Below are positions 43,301-51,474 of a DNA stretch of 60,371 nt, one piece after another; the stretch's first letter is position 1; each line of letters begins with the position of its first letter. A program made the translations under genes and the position numbers. The DNA lies in assembly GCA_024684085.1 (NCBI GenBank), contig JAIKXM010000035.1:1-60371 (forward strand), in the 5' to 3' direction. The notes beneath the pieces are model-generated. The model saw nothing but the letters and a program-made list of their open reading frames with translations, did no database searches and was not told the origin of the DNA. The stretch comes from Lachnospiraceae bacterium. Lineage in GTDB: Bacteria > Bacillota > Clostridia > Lachnospirales > Lachnospiraceae.

Positions 43301-43859
43301 CTATCTTAAGTTCTATGCTGAGAATATCAGCGTTCAGGAGCTGACACCCGCAGAGATCAGGAATATCCGCAGGTTCATTAAGATATTATATGTTGATAAA
43401 AAAGTGATAATGCCCTTTATGAAGGAATTCAGAGGCATATCGCTTGAAGCTCTCGAGATATCCAACCAGACGATGATAGAGTACAGAAGTACGGGAGCTT
43501 CCAGGGTCATCATCAATTACTGCATCAATAAAGATGACGATGACGAGGAGCATAAAGGATTCATCAGGGAAGAGATGCATCACGTATACGGAGGAGTATT
43601 TATCAAATCGGTATTGCTCTTCTTCGGTGAGACTCTTCAGTACTATATTGTCGAAGAGAAAAACGGTCAGGAACGTCTGACTGAGAGCGATATGATAAGC
43701 TGCAATGAGATCGATAATGACAGGGGCTGTGACAGATATTGTCTCGTTAACGATATAGTGATAGCCAATGTCTTAGGCGATTATGATGCTGCACTGGAAT
43801 TGCTTGAGGAATATAAATACAAGGAATACATAGTTGATAATTTCTTTAGATTGCAATAG
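40311..43859 (+). CDS. DUF5717-family giant protein, first gene of unknown operon
   Basis: This 1182-aa protein has no known function; I recognise it as DUF5717, mostly from Lachnospiraceae. The N-terminal 300 residues look like beta-sandwich domains (GFFELEAEDEIVMEGFVISS, then a PLRIKADRLHAGKN segment as in bacterial Ig-like folds). The remainder is mainly helical with TPR-like spacing (for example YVLLVQENYNEAKWLLDHN), then another beta-rich block near 700-800, and a helical tail. No signal peptide or membrane helix is seen, so it is cytoplasmic. ATG 40311 with GGAAGG upstream is preferred over ATG 40239, which would leave almost no leader after the promoter. Confidence 0.8.
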   Translation: MSDGQKAVSQAIMFSDIKIEHEMNANETLYGFFELEAEDEIVMEGFVISSSLRVRTEGINFRGNKVRIHYMVNTDGMRPGDTLKGNFSIVSNCGEHIMPFLIMIRHEVIKSVIGDIKNLFHFTNLAKTDWNDAVTVFYDPNFINILNGHDSIYRNLYKGLTKKGDKNYNLEEFLIGINKKVPIEYIVTRDDYKYSNPAADIDTTIDIERNGWGYTSLKVSTDCDFIELSSDSLTSEDFTANTCHLPLRIKADRLHAGKNMGRVIFRHLYGEVAVTFTVTNSLLTLSNPVERKKKSNNYGLTRHYLDYRLGLISRGKWGQLSIDIIEHNLTIDDGESLKNYLYKVYVLLVQENYNEAKWLLDHNTYGDPEEADNEIYAFYLYTLCLYNVDDYYSRQVCSQVKSIYDRDPENWRLAWVLMNLTPGMKEGTSARYSFMMDILNRGCISPLMYVEILDTLNANPSLLTGLDEKIIRVLYFGVCNGAVSEQLALQMAYQAERMKTYNKLIVTALGLIYGIYESDEILKSICVQLMRGDRHDHDSKEWYELALKLNLSITNLYECYMNSIDLNVEQEIPRSAVMYFSYDSHLTPEQTAYLYAYVRKNREKLSDIYDTYVPAMERFTVKQLYSGRLNKPLAYLYNELILGEMATDDNLREIAELLVRHRIEVDSPNITAAVVIDERLKEEMYYPLKNGVAYVDITSNDYTVLLEDAAGNRYYHTSDYVTERFFLPRKVIPRVERVAANTIPLNLFICEGAGAYIEINASNVERYTYLEQNEEITEEYRASIRMPLIRYYQESDNHDKIDELLASIGMEDVSVKDRDELLRVLVSRRMVDKALEYVVYYGPETIEPQILIRLTTFIIERDGYIESDELTSVIYSAFERGRYNETVLRYLVLFYKGLSKNLRNIWKAAAGFYVDTYDICETMITQTLKTGAYVGEEIQILKEYVDGGAKTDVEVEYLEYLASGFFVNDRMVDQYAFSEIARIYNNEGSIPDICILAYLKFYAENISVQELTPAEIRNIRRFIKILYVDKKVIMPFMKEFRGISLEALEISNQTMIEYRSTGASRVIINYCINKDDDDEEHKGFIREEMHHVYGGVFIKSVLLFFGETLQYYIVEEKNGQERLTESDMISCNEIDNDRGCDRYCLVNDIVIANVLGDYDAALELLEEYKYKEYIVDNFFRLQ

Positions 43860-43880
43860 CGGACTATATGGAGATATTGA

Positions 43881-45143
43881 ATGTTCGGAATGGGAGAGGC
43901 TGTAGTATTAGGCTACGATTTGTCAAATGAATATGCGCAGATAAGCTTCATGGCAAGAGACGGTCAGAATGCCGAGACCTTTAGTCTGAAACCGGGTGAA
44001 GAACAGTACAATATTCCGGCCTGCCTCTTCAAACGTAAGGAAGTCAATCAGTGGTTCTACGGTGTGGAAGCCATCAATTACAATGAGGCAGAAGAAGGCG
44101 AACTTGTGACGAACCTCTATGAGAGGGCACTTGTCGGAGAGCCCGTAAATGTTGCGGGAGAAGACTTCGATCCCATCAGACTTCTTCAGCTCTACATTAA
44201 GAGAAGTTTATCTCTCGTGTACGGGACGGTCAGACAGGATACGATCAAGGGCATTATGTTCACGGTTGAAGATCTGACTTCAAGAGCCGTTGAAGTTATG
44301 GAAGCGGTGGTCGCAGGACTCGGGCTTCCGGGAATACGCCTTGCTATCCAGGGAAGAGAAGAGAGTATTTTTTACTATATAATGAGACAGCCTGCCGAAC
44401 TGTGGCAGTACGATGTATGTGTGTATGACTTCTCGGGTGACGAGCTTAAGAGTTACAGGTGGTATGAGAACAAGCACACCAAGCCCGTTGTCGTATTCGT
44501 TGACAAGAATGATCATCCTGAAGTCAGGAAGAACGGTATCATGGGACTGGATCAGGCATTTCTGCAGGTCATTAACAATACCATGGAAGGCAGGATCGTC
44601 ACCTGTGCATATCTTATCGGTGACGGATTTGACGGAGACTGGTGCGTGGAATCGGTCAGGGAGCTCTGTCGTAACAGGAGAGCGTTCCGTGGCAACAATC
44701 TCTACAGCAGGGGCGCCTGCTACGCCATGTGGGACAAGCTCTACGGCGAGAAAGAAGCAAAGAGATATATCTACCTCGGCCGGAACAAGCTTAAGGCCAA
44801 CGTGGGCATGAAGGTCAGAAGAGGCAGAGAGGATTCCTATATCGCGCTGCTTAACGGCGGTGACAACTGGTACGATGCTTCCAAAGATTGTTATTGCATC
44901 CTTGAGAGCGGTAACAGCTTCTCTATCAGCATAGTACCTCTTGACGGGAAAAACATACGGGACATTCAGGTGGTCCTGGACGGACTTACCGAGAGACCCC
45001 GTTTAACAACAAGACTTAAGATAAGTGCTTTTATGGAGACAGACAGTAAACTGAGGATCAATGTAACCGATATGGGCTTCGGAACCCTGTTCCCGGCGTC
45101 TAATCAGGTCTTCACAAAAGCGATAGAACTGTATGAGGGATAG
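43881..45143 (+). CDS. DUF5716-family protein with ASKHA (Hsp70/actin-like) layout
   Basis: Function is unknown; I recognise DUF5716. The 420-aa product shows the three nucleotide-site landmarks of the actin/Hsp70 superfamily in order. A phosphate-1-like VVLGYDLSNEYAQISF lies at residues 8-23, a phosphate-2-like YDVCVYDFSGDELKSY at about 177-192, and an adenosine-like AYLIGDGFDGDW at about 243-254 followed by NNLYSRGACYAMW. This reading is my inference; the motifs are degenerate. After about residue 300 a beta-rich C-terminal domain follows. The gene is 21 bp from DUF5717 and nearly touches the next. Confidence 0.72.
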   Translation: MFGMGEAVVLGYDLSNEYAQISFMARDGQNAETFSLKPGEEQYNIPACLFKRKEVNQWFYGVEAINYNEAEEGELVTNLYERALVGEPVNVAGEDFDPIRLLQLYIKRSLSLVYGTVRQDTIKGIMFTVEDLTSRAVEVMEAVVAGLGLPGIRLAIQGREESIFYYIMRQPAELWQYDVCVYDFSGDELKSYRWYENKHTKPVVVFVDKNDHPEVRKNGIMGLDQAFLQVINNTMEGRIVTCAYLIGDGFDGDWCVESVRELCRNRRAFRGNNLYSRGACYAMWDKLYGEKEAKRYIYLGRNKLKANVGMKVRRGREDSYIALLNGGDNWYDASKDCYCILESGNSFSISIVPLDGKNIRDIQVVLDGLTERPRLTTRLKISAFMETDSKLRINVTDMGFGTLFPASNQVFTKAIELYEG

Positions 45144-45145
45144 TG

Positions 45146-45979
45146 ATGAGTGATCTGATCCTGTGTATAGGAGAATACGCTAAAAATCCATATTTTGTGC
45201 CGGATGATTGTATCGATCTGTTCAGTATCGAGGAACTCTGTTACTATCTCTTCACCAATGCATATCTGTTAGATGACAGATTTGTCAGTAAAGAGCTGGC
45301 CGAATGGATCACGGACGAACTCGAACTTGAGGAGATCGGTAAACAGGTACACAGAATGGCCGGAAGACCTGATGCCTTAAGCAAGCTTGTCATCCTTATG
45401 AGAGACGATATCGGTCTCTATGATGCATCTGAGTGGGATGAGCTTCTGTCCGAGATAGGTCGTAATAATAAGCTGTCACTTGAGGAGAGAAGGAAAGTCA
45501 GAGCGGACTCTTTTCTAAATGATGGCAAATACATGCTGGCGATAGATGAGTATCTGATGTTGCTCAATGAGACGGGACCTGCACAGGTTAAGCTCAGAGC
45601 CAAGGTATATCATAATCTCGGCATATGCTCGGTGCGTCTGTTTATGTTCGAGAGGGCTGCGGGGTATTTCGAGAAGGCTTACAATACCTATGCCAATACG
45701 GAGAGTTATGTCAGTATGCTGGGTGCCAAGAAGATGAGCCTGTCTTCGGAGGAGTATCTGGCATATCTGTCAGAGCATAAGGACAGTTACGAAGATTCAC
45801 TTGAAGTTGAGAGGAAGCTTGAGACTCTGAAACTGGGATGGAGCAGTCGTCCGACCAGATATTATATTAATGAACTGAAGGATATGAAGCAGCAGGGTAA
45901 GGCCTATTACGACGGCATCGGTGCGATGACCGGTCGTATTAAGGATGATTACAGGAATTGCGTCTATAGGAATAAATAA
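45146..45979 (+). CDS. TPR-like protein of the DUF5717/DUF5716 operon
   Basis: This is an unnamed 277-aa cytoplasmic protein. The N-terminal half is acidic and helical (CIDLFSIEELCYYLFTNAYL, then LDDRFVSKELAEWI). The second half carries two TPR-like repeats, around residues 120-200 (LNDGKYMLAIDEYLMLLNE and KVYHNLGICSVRLFMFERAA, then GYFEKAYNTY). The pattern suggests an adaptor for protein contacts. ATG 45146 with GAGGGA upstream fits better than the GTG three bases earlier. It overlaps no neighbour but lies 2 bp after the DUF5716 stop codon. Confidence 0.7.
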   Translation: MSDLILCIGEYAKNPYFVPDDCIDLFSIEELCYYLFTNAYLLDDRFVSKELAEWITDELELEEIGKQVHRMAGRPDALSKLVILMRDDIGLYDASEWDELLSEIGRNNKLSLEERRKVRADSFLNDGKYMLAIDEYLMLLNETGPAQVKLRAKVYHNLGICSVRLFMFERAAGYFEKAYNTYANTESYVSMLGAKKMSLSSEEYLAYLSEHKDSYEDSLEVERKLETLKLGWSSRPTRYYINELKDMKQQGKAYYDGIGAMTGRIKDDYRNCVYRNK

Positions 45980-45980
45980 T

Positions 45981-47174
45981 ATGAATTTCTTTTCTAAGCT
46001 ATTCAGGGGTCAGGATGAAGACTTCTTCAATATGGAGCTGGATGAAGCAGGCGAAGAAGATTTCGAATGGGACTGGGAGCACATAATGGAGGATCGCCAG
46101 CTGTTCAAGATGAGCGATCCGCTTCAAAGAGAGAGGTATATCAGATCTCTGGTCGAGCAGGTGCATGATGCTTCTGCGGAACTTGATAAGCTGTCATATG
46201 AATATAATGTTGTTACGGCAACCCTTAAGGATATGGATGAGATCGAGTCGCTCCCGCCTTCCGAGAAGCTGGAACTGCAGAGCTCGGCTCAGAAGATCCT
46301 GTTCTATGAAGGCGAGACGAGTGATTATAATGTACGCAGTCACGCGATGACTGAAGAACAGTTCGCGAAGATGGAACGTTATGAGAATGATATGGAGAAG
46401 GCCTGCAAGGATATGCAGGAGGCGGAAGACTTCCGGACTCTTATCAAGAACGATCTCAAGAAGCTCGACGGCGAGAAGCATGCTTATCTGTATCGCAAGT
46501 CGGAAGTTACGGGTGAGATCAATAATTGCAGGGGAATGGCCATCATCCTTGTATTTTCTGCCATATTGTGCGTGATAATGTTACTGGTACTGCAGTTCGG
46601 GTTCAAGATGGATACCCAGATAGGATATGTTATCGTGGTCGTGGCAGCCGCAATATCGATAGGCGTGACCTATTCCAAGTACGTGGATGCTTCGCGGGAG
46701 CTTAAGTCGGTATACTCGGGACTTAACAGGATAATACTCTTACAGAATTCGGTTAAGATAAGATATGTCAATAATACCAAGCTTCTTGATTACCTTTATG
46801 CCAAGTATGATACGGTAAGCGCCAAGGAACTTAAGAATGCATGGGATAATTATCTTAAGGAGAAGTCTGAGAGAGAGCGTTATAAGATAAACGAGAAGGA
46901 ACTCTCACTTCATCAGGCGGAATTCCTCAATAAGCTTCGCAAGTATCAGCTGAGCGATGTATATGCATGGCTTCACAATCCCAGATCCGTTATGGAGCAT
47001 AAGGAGATGGTGGAACTGAGGCATGCACATATCATTCAGAGACAGAAGTTAAGACAGAGGATGGACTACAATAAGAGGCTTGCGACAGACGGTGAGAAGG
47101 AGCTCAAGGAGTTCATCAGACAGTACCCTCAGTACAGTAATGAAGCCATGGATATGCTCAACAGATATTCTTGA
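45981..47174 (+). CDS. Coiled-coil membrane protein of the DUF5717/DUF5716 operon
   Basis: This is an unrecognised 397-aa protein. An acidic N-terminus (DEDFFNMELDEAGEEDFEW) leads into a long coiled coil (about residues 50-180). Two adjacent membrane helices follow (GMAIILVFSAILCVIMLLVL and IGYVIVVVAAAISIGV), then a further, highly charged coiled coil and helical tail. Both ends would lie in the cytoplasm. It begins one base after the preceding stop codon, so it is translationally linked. It would anchor the operon products at the membrane. A shorter start was chosen at ATG 45981 over ATG 45945. Confidence 0.72.
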   Translation: MNFFSKLFRGQDEDFFNMELDEAGEEDFEWDWEHIMEDRQLFKMSDPLQRERYIRSLVEQVHDASAELDKLSYEYNVVTATLKDMDEIESLPPSEKLELQSSAQKILFYEGETSDYNVRSHAMTEEQFAKMERYENDMEKACKDMQEAEDFRTLIKNDLKKLDGEKHAYLYRKSEVTGEINNCRGMAIILVFSAILCVIMLLVLQFGFKMDTQIGYVIVVVAAAISIGVTYSKYVDASRELKSVYSGLNRIILLQNSVKIRYVNNTKLLDYLYAKYDTVSAKELKNAWDNYLKEKSERERYKINEKELSLHQAEFLNKLRKYQLSDVYAWLHNPRSVMEHKEMVELRHAHIIQRQKLRQRMDYNKRLATDGEKELKEFIRQYPQYSNEAMDMLNRYS

Positions 47175-47251
47175 CATAAGAGGGCTTGTAGTGTACGATA
47201 ATTCAGTCAGTTTGACGTTTTTTTAAATAAATGATTAGGATGGAGAAGATT

Positions 47252-48052
47252 ATGAAAAAGTTGATCAGTGTAATGATGATCCTGGTTCTTGCTCTCGGTC
47301 TTGCAGCTTGCGGCAGCAAGGGAGACGGCAGAACATTCACTGTTGGTTTTGATGCGGAGTTCCCTCCTTACGGTTCACTTGATGAAGCAACAGGTGAATA
47401 TGTAGGATTCGATCTGGATCTTGCGGCTGAGGTATGTGCCCGTAACGGATGGACTCTTGTGAAGCAGCCTATCGACTGGGATTCCAAGGATATGGAGCTT
47501 TCAAGCGGAACAATAGATTGCATCTGGAACGGTTTCACCATTAACGGCCGTGAGGATCAGTATACATGGACCATTCCTTATGTAGATAACAGTCAGGTAT
47601 TTGTGGTAAGCGCCGATTCGGGTATCACTTCCAAGGCTGATCTTGCAGGTAAGAATGTAGGCGTACAGAAGGATTCATCAGCACTTGCAGCACTTCAGGA
47701 TGAGGAGAATCAGGAGAACCTCGATCTTGCCGCTTCATTTGCGGACCTTATCCAGTATGCCGATTACAATACAGGCTTTATGGATCTTGAAGCAGGTGCT
47801 ATCGACTGTATCGCCATTGATATAGGTGTAGCTAATTATCAGATCAATTCACGAGATGACGGCAAGTATGTCATCCTTGATGATGAGCTCTCTACAGAGC
47901 AGTATGCAGTAGGCTTCCTTAAGGGTAACACAGAGCTTAAGGATCAGGTAGAGAAGACTCTTCTTGAGATGGTAGATGATGGCACATTTATGAAGATAGC
48001 CGAGAAGTACAGAGATGACGGTATTGTAGATCAGGTATGTCTCGGTAAATAA
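47252..48052 (+). CDS. Amino-acid ABC transporter, substrate-binding lipoprotein
   Basis: This is a solute-binding lipoprotein of the polar amino-acid family (family 3). The 266-aa product has a lipoprotein signal with lipobox LAAC (Cys20), then TVGFDAEFPPYGSLDEATGE with YVGFDLDLAAEV, the family N-terminal signature. GTIDCIWNGFTI and the VGVQKDSSA hinge region follow. Ligand is unknown; the acidic pocket residues are not enough to tell. ATG 47252 follows GGAGAAG. The gene is followed by a hairpin, then the permease and ATPase genes. Confidence 0.9.
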   Translation: MKKLISVMMILVLALGLAACGSKGDGRTFTVGFDAEFPPYGSLDEATGEYVGFDLDLAAEVCARNGWTLVKQPIDWDSKDMELSSGTIDCIWNGFTINGREDQYTWTIPYVDNSQVFVVSADSGITSKADLAGKNVGVQKDSSALAALQDEENQENLDLAASFADLIQYADYNTGFMDLEAGAIDCIAIDIGVANYQINSRDDGKYVILDDELSTEQYAVGFLKGNTELKDQVEKTLLEMVDDGTFMKIAEKYRDDGIVDQVCLGK

Positions 48053-48129
48053 GAGAGTCCAAGGTTTCCGTGAAGGCCACTCGGAGGGCTTATAAGGAAA
48101 CGGGAACGGTTTATTACTGAACTTGAATA

Positions 48130-48158
48130 AGGTGTCACTTTCGGGTGGCACCTGTTTT
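48130..48158 (+). terminator. Intra-operon hairpin between binding protein and permease
   Basis: The arms aggtgtcac and gtggcacct (one G-U pair) with a short loop are followed by gTTTT. It likely lets the binding protein be made in excess over the membrane parts. Confidence 0.75.
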
Positions 48159-48196
48159 GTATATGATCCATCTCTGTGATCAAAGGGAGATTTTAC

Positions 48197-48871
48197 GTGG
48201 AAGCAGTTAAGAGCCTTTTTGAATCAATGATATATCTGGCAACTCACTTGTCGGAGGCTATGTTAGTGTCGGTAGAGATATTTCTGCTGACGCTTTTGTT
48301 CGCTCTGCCGTTAGGATTATTGGTTGCCTTCGGAAGGATGTCGAAGAATCCGATCATCTGCACTGTTGTGAAGATATATATAGCTATCATGAGAGGAACT
48401 CCTCTTATGCTTCAGCTTATAGTCGTATACTTCGCACCTTTCTTTGTATTCGGCATGAAGATCACTCAGAGCTACAGATTCATAGCTGTTATCATTGCTT
48501 TCAGTATCAATTACGCGGCTTACTTCGCAGAGATATACAGGGCAGGTATACAGTCCATTCCGGTAGGGCAGTATGAGGCGGCTCATATCCTCGGTTACAG
48601 TAAGGCGCAGACATTTTTCAAGATAATAATGCCTCAGGTGGTCAAGAGGATATTACCTCCGGTTACCAATGAGACCATCACCCTTGTCAAGGATACATCA
48701 CTCGCTTTCGCGATAGCGGTTGCCGAGATGTTCACTAAGGCCAAGGAGTTGTCGGCTTCACAGGCATCCATAACACCTCTTATGGCAGCAGGTGTTTTCT
48801 ATTTTATCTTTAATTACCTTGTGGCTTTTATCATGGAGAGATTCGAAAAAGCCCTTGATTATTACAGGTAG
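48197..48871 (+). CDS. Amino-acid ABC transporter, permease
   Basis: This is the membrane subunit of the polar amino-acid importer. The 224-aa product has about five helices and the family segments RGTPLMLQLIVVYF and AAYFAEIYRAGIQSIPVGQY, followed by EAAHILGYSKAQTF, the EAA-loop that contacts the ATPase. GTG 48197 with AAAGGGAG upstream is preferred over GTG 48176. It is 13 bp from the ATPase gene. Confidence 0.9.
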   Translation: MEAVKSLFESMIYLATHLSEAMLVSVEIFLLTLLFALPLGLLVAFGRMSKNPIICTVVKIYIAIMRGTPLMLQLIVVYFAPFFVFGMKITQSYRFIAVIIAFSINYAAYFAEIYRAGIQSIPVGQYEAAHILGYSKAQTFFKIIMPQVVKRILPPVTNETITLVKDTSLAFAIAVAEMFTKAKELSASQASITPLMAAGVFYFIFNYLVAFIMERFEKALDYYR

Positions 48872-48884
48872 GGGGGGTGTGCCG

Positions 48885-49646
48885 ATGGGTGAGATATTAT
48901 TTGAAGTCACGAATATGAGTAAGAGTTTCGGCGAACTTGAGGTCATCAGGGATGTATCGCTTGCCGTTGAAAAGGGCGAAGTTGTATCCATTATCGGGCC
49001 TTCGGGTTCCGGTAAGTCGACTCTGCTCAGATGCGCGACAATGCTTGAGAAGATGGATAGCGGAGAGCTGGCTTTCTTAGGTGAGAAGGCGGCATACATG
49101 GGTGCTTCGGGCATCGAATATGCCGACAAGAAGGCTCTTAAGAAGATCAGATCCTATTACGGACTGGTATTCCAGAACTTCAACCTCTTTCCACATTATT
49201 CGGTTCTTAAGAATGTCATAGATGCACCGATGACGGTTGACGGTCTTAGTAAGGAAGAGGCAGTCGCACGTGCGATGGAGATACTTGACAGACTGGGACT
49301 TGCGGATAAGGTAGACAGCTATCCCTGCGAACTGTCCGGTGGACAGCAGCAGAGAGTATCCATAGCAAGGGCTCTTGCGCTTAAGCCGCAGGTGCTGTTC
49401 TTCGATGAGCCGACTTCGGCTCTTGATCCCGAACTTACGGGAGAGGTATTAAAGGTTATCAAGCAGCTTGCTGCGGAACATATGACCATGATCATTGTCA
49501 CACATGAGATGCAGTTTGCGAAGGAACTCTCAGACAGGATAGTCTTCATCGAAGGCGGTGTGATCGTGGCCGAAGGCAGTCCCGATGAGATCTTTGCCTC
49601 GGACAATTCCAGAGTCAGAGAATTTATCGGCAAGTTCACAAGCTGA
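48885..49646 (+). CDS. Amino-acid ABC transporter, ATP-binding protein
   Basis: This is the ATPase of the polar amino-acid importer. The 253-aa product has Walker A GPSGSGKST (residues 38-46), a Q-loop VFQNFNLFPHYSV, the signature LSGGQQQR, Walker B VLFFDEPTSALD, and switch His in IIVTHEM. The length matches GlnQ/HisP relatives. ATG 48885 has GGGGGGGTG upstream; the longer frame overlaps the permease. Confidence 0.93.
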   Translation: MGEILFEVTNMSKSFGELEVIRDVSLAVEKGEVVSIIGPSGSGKSTLLRCATMLEKMDSGELAFLGEKAAYMGASGIEYADKKALKKIRSYYGLVFQNFNLFPHYSVLKNVIDAPMTVDGLSKEEAVARAMEILDRLGLADKVDSYPCELSGGQQQRVSIARALALKPQVLFFDEPTSALDPELTGEVLKVIKQLAAEHMTMIIVTHEMQFAKELSDRIVFIEGGVIVAEGSPDEIFASDNSRVREFIGKFTS

Positions 49647-49659
49647 TATTATTCTTGGC

Positions 49660-49920
49660 GGCAATTTAACAAAATCATTGCCGCTCACAGCTTGAGGCAT
49701 TTTCACAAAATCATTGCCGCTCACGGCTTCGGACTTGGGATTTTCTGAGCATTTTTAAGGGAAATAATGGCAGCTCGGACAACCGTGCGTTAAGCGCCTT
49801 CCGTGGCGCAAACGCACTATTTTCGCCATCCGGGCGAAAATTTGTCAGATTATCGAAAAAATGCTAAGAAAATCCATAGTCCTGCAGAAGTTCGCGTGCA
49901 ATTGATTTTGTGAAATTGCC
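49660..49920. repeat. Nested palindromic element upstream of purB
   Basis: This 261-bp gene-free block is built of nested inverted repeats. Outer arms: ggcaattt-a-acaaaatca at 49660-49678 and its near-complement ending at 49920. Inner arms: ggattttctgagcattttt (49738-49756) and its complement at 49857-49875, one mismatch. Between them are two hairpins: gtgcgtt with aacgcac enclosing gcgcc/ggcgc (49786-49817), and attttcgcc with ggcgaaaat (49819-49841). aacaaaatcattgccgctca recurs at about 49668 and 49704. No coding frame is credible. Confidence 0.8.
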
Positions 49921-49967
49921 ACGAGAAAAGGCAAGAAGAGCGGAGCCTTGCAGAAGTTCGCGTGCAA
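49883..49967 (+). repeat. Direct repeat upstream of purB
   Basis: tgcagaagttcgcgtgcaa occurs exactly at 49883-49901 and again at 49949-49967, 66 bp apart. The second copy is 31 bp before purB. Together with the nested palindromes it accounts for nearly all of the 352-bp gap 49647-49998; no clear promoter was found. Confidence 0.8.
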
Positions 49968-49998
49968 AAATAAATATTAACAATTCAGGAGGTTAACT

Positions 49999-51432
49999 AT
50001 GTCAACAGATCGTTACAGCAGTCCATTATCAGAGAGATATGCCAGTAAGGAAATGCAGTATATTTTTTCACAGGATAAGAAGTTCCGTACCTGGAGAAAG
50101 CTTTGGATCGCACTCGCCGAGACAGAGCAGGCTCTGGGACTTGATATAACAGATGAGCAGATAGCTGAGCTTAAGGCTCATGCAGAGGATATCAATTATG
50201 AAGATGCAAGGGAGAGAGAAAAGGTCGTAAGACATGATGTTATGAGTCATGTATATGCATACGGTCTTCAGTGTCCAAAGGCGAAGGGTATCATCCACCT
50301 CGGAGCTACAAGCTGTTATGTTGGTGACAATACCGATATCATTGTTATGACAGAGGCTCTGAAGTTAGTTAAGAAGAAGCTTGTCAATGTTATCGCAGGT
50401 CTGGCTAAATTCGCTGATGAGTATAAGGATCAGCCGACACTTGCATTTACACATTTCCAGCCTGCACAGCCTACGACCGTAGGTAAGAGAGCGTCTCTGT
50501 GGCTTCAGGAATTTATGATGGATTATGAGGATCTTGAGTATGTACTGTCTACTATGAAGTTGCTCGGCAGTAAGGGTACAACAGGAACTCAGGCATCTTT
50601 CCTCGAACTCTTCGAGGGAGATCATGAGAAGATCGATAAGATCGATCCCATGATCGCAGAGAAGATGGGATTCTCGGCATGTGTACCCGTATCGGGTCAG
50701 ACATATTCACGTAAGGTTGATACAAGAGTGCTCAATGTACTTGCAGGGATCGCAGCAAGTGCTACCAAGATGAGCAACGATATCAGACTGCTTCAGCATC
50801 TTAAGGAAGTTGAGGAGCCTTTTGAGAAGACTCAGATCGGTTCTTCGGCTATGGCTTATAAGCGTAATCCCATGAGAAGTGAGAGGATCGCTTCACTCAG
50901 CAGATATGTGATCATCGATGCACTTAATCCTGCGATCACATCGGCTACGCAGTGGTTCGAGAGAACTCTTGATGATTCGGCTAATAAGAGATTATCAATA
51001 CCCGAAGGTTTCCTTGCCATTGACGGTATACTCGACCTGTGCATCAATGTTACAGACGGTCTTAAGGTATATCCCGAAGTTATCCGCAAGCACATGATGG
51101 CAGAGCTTCCTTTCATGGCAACAGAGAATATCATGATGGATGCGGTTAAGGCCGGCGGAGACCGTCAGGAGCTTCATGAGCGTATCCGTGAGCTCTCAAT
51201 GGAGGCAGGTAAGACAGTTAAGGAAGAAGGTAAGGATAATAACCTTCTTGAGCTTATCGCTGCAGACGAGGCATTTGGCCTCAGTATCGATGAGCTGAAG
51301 GAATCAATGGATCCGGCCAAGTATGTCGGAAGATCTTCCAGACAGGTTGAAGTATTCTTAAGAGATCATATTAAGCCTATACTTGAGTCCAATAAGGATC
51401 TTCTTGGCGTATCGGCTGAGATCAATGTATAG
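49999..51432 (+). CDS. purB: Adenylosuccinate lyase
   Basis: PurB cleaves SAICAR and adenylosuccinate in purine synthesis. The 477-aa product shows HLGATSCYVGDNTD, FQPAQPTTVGKRASLW, GTTGTQASFLELF and the fumarase-superfamily signature SSAMAYKRNPMRSER (about residues 281-295) with the catalytic Ser loop. It resembles the 470-480-aa animal/clostridial branch. ATG 49999 has a strong AGGAGG site. It is monocistronic or paired with the HAD gene downstream. Confidence 0.93.
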   Translation: MSTDRYSSPLSERYASKEMQYIFSQDKKFRTWRKLWIALAETEQALGLDITDEQIAELKAHAEDINYEDAREREKVVRHDVMSHVYAYGLQCPKAKGIIHLGATSCYVGDNTDIIVMTEALKLVKKKLVNVIAGLAKFADEYKDQPTLAFTHFQPAQPTTVGKRASLWLQEFMMDYEDLEYVLSTMKLLGSKGTTGTQASFLELFEGDHEKIDKIDPMIAEKMGFSACVPVSGQTYSRKVDTRVLNVLAGIAASATKMSNDIRLLQHLKEVEEPFEKTQIGSSAMAYKRNPMRSERIASLSRYVIIDALNPAITSATQWFERTLDDSANKRLSIPEGFLAIDGILDLCINVTDGLKVYPEVIRKHMMAELPFMATENIMMDAVKAGGDRQELHERIRELSMEAGKTVKEEGKDNNLLELIAADEAFGLSIDELKESMDPAKYVGRSSRQVEVFLRDHIKPILESNKDLLGVSAEINV

Positions 51433-51474
51433 AAGTATCGGCAATGCAGTTTCATTGGCAGTGGCAGGGTAAGG

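Noticed and set aside
49660-49998. Purine riboswitch before purB
   Set aside because: No conserved purine-aptamer core was recognised; the structure is made of long palindromes instead.
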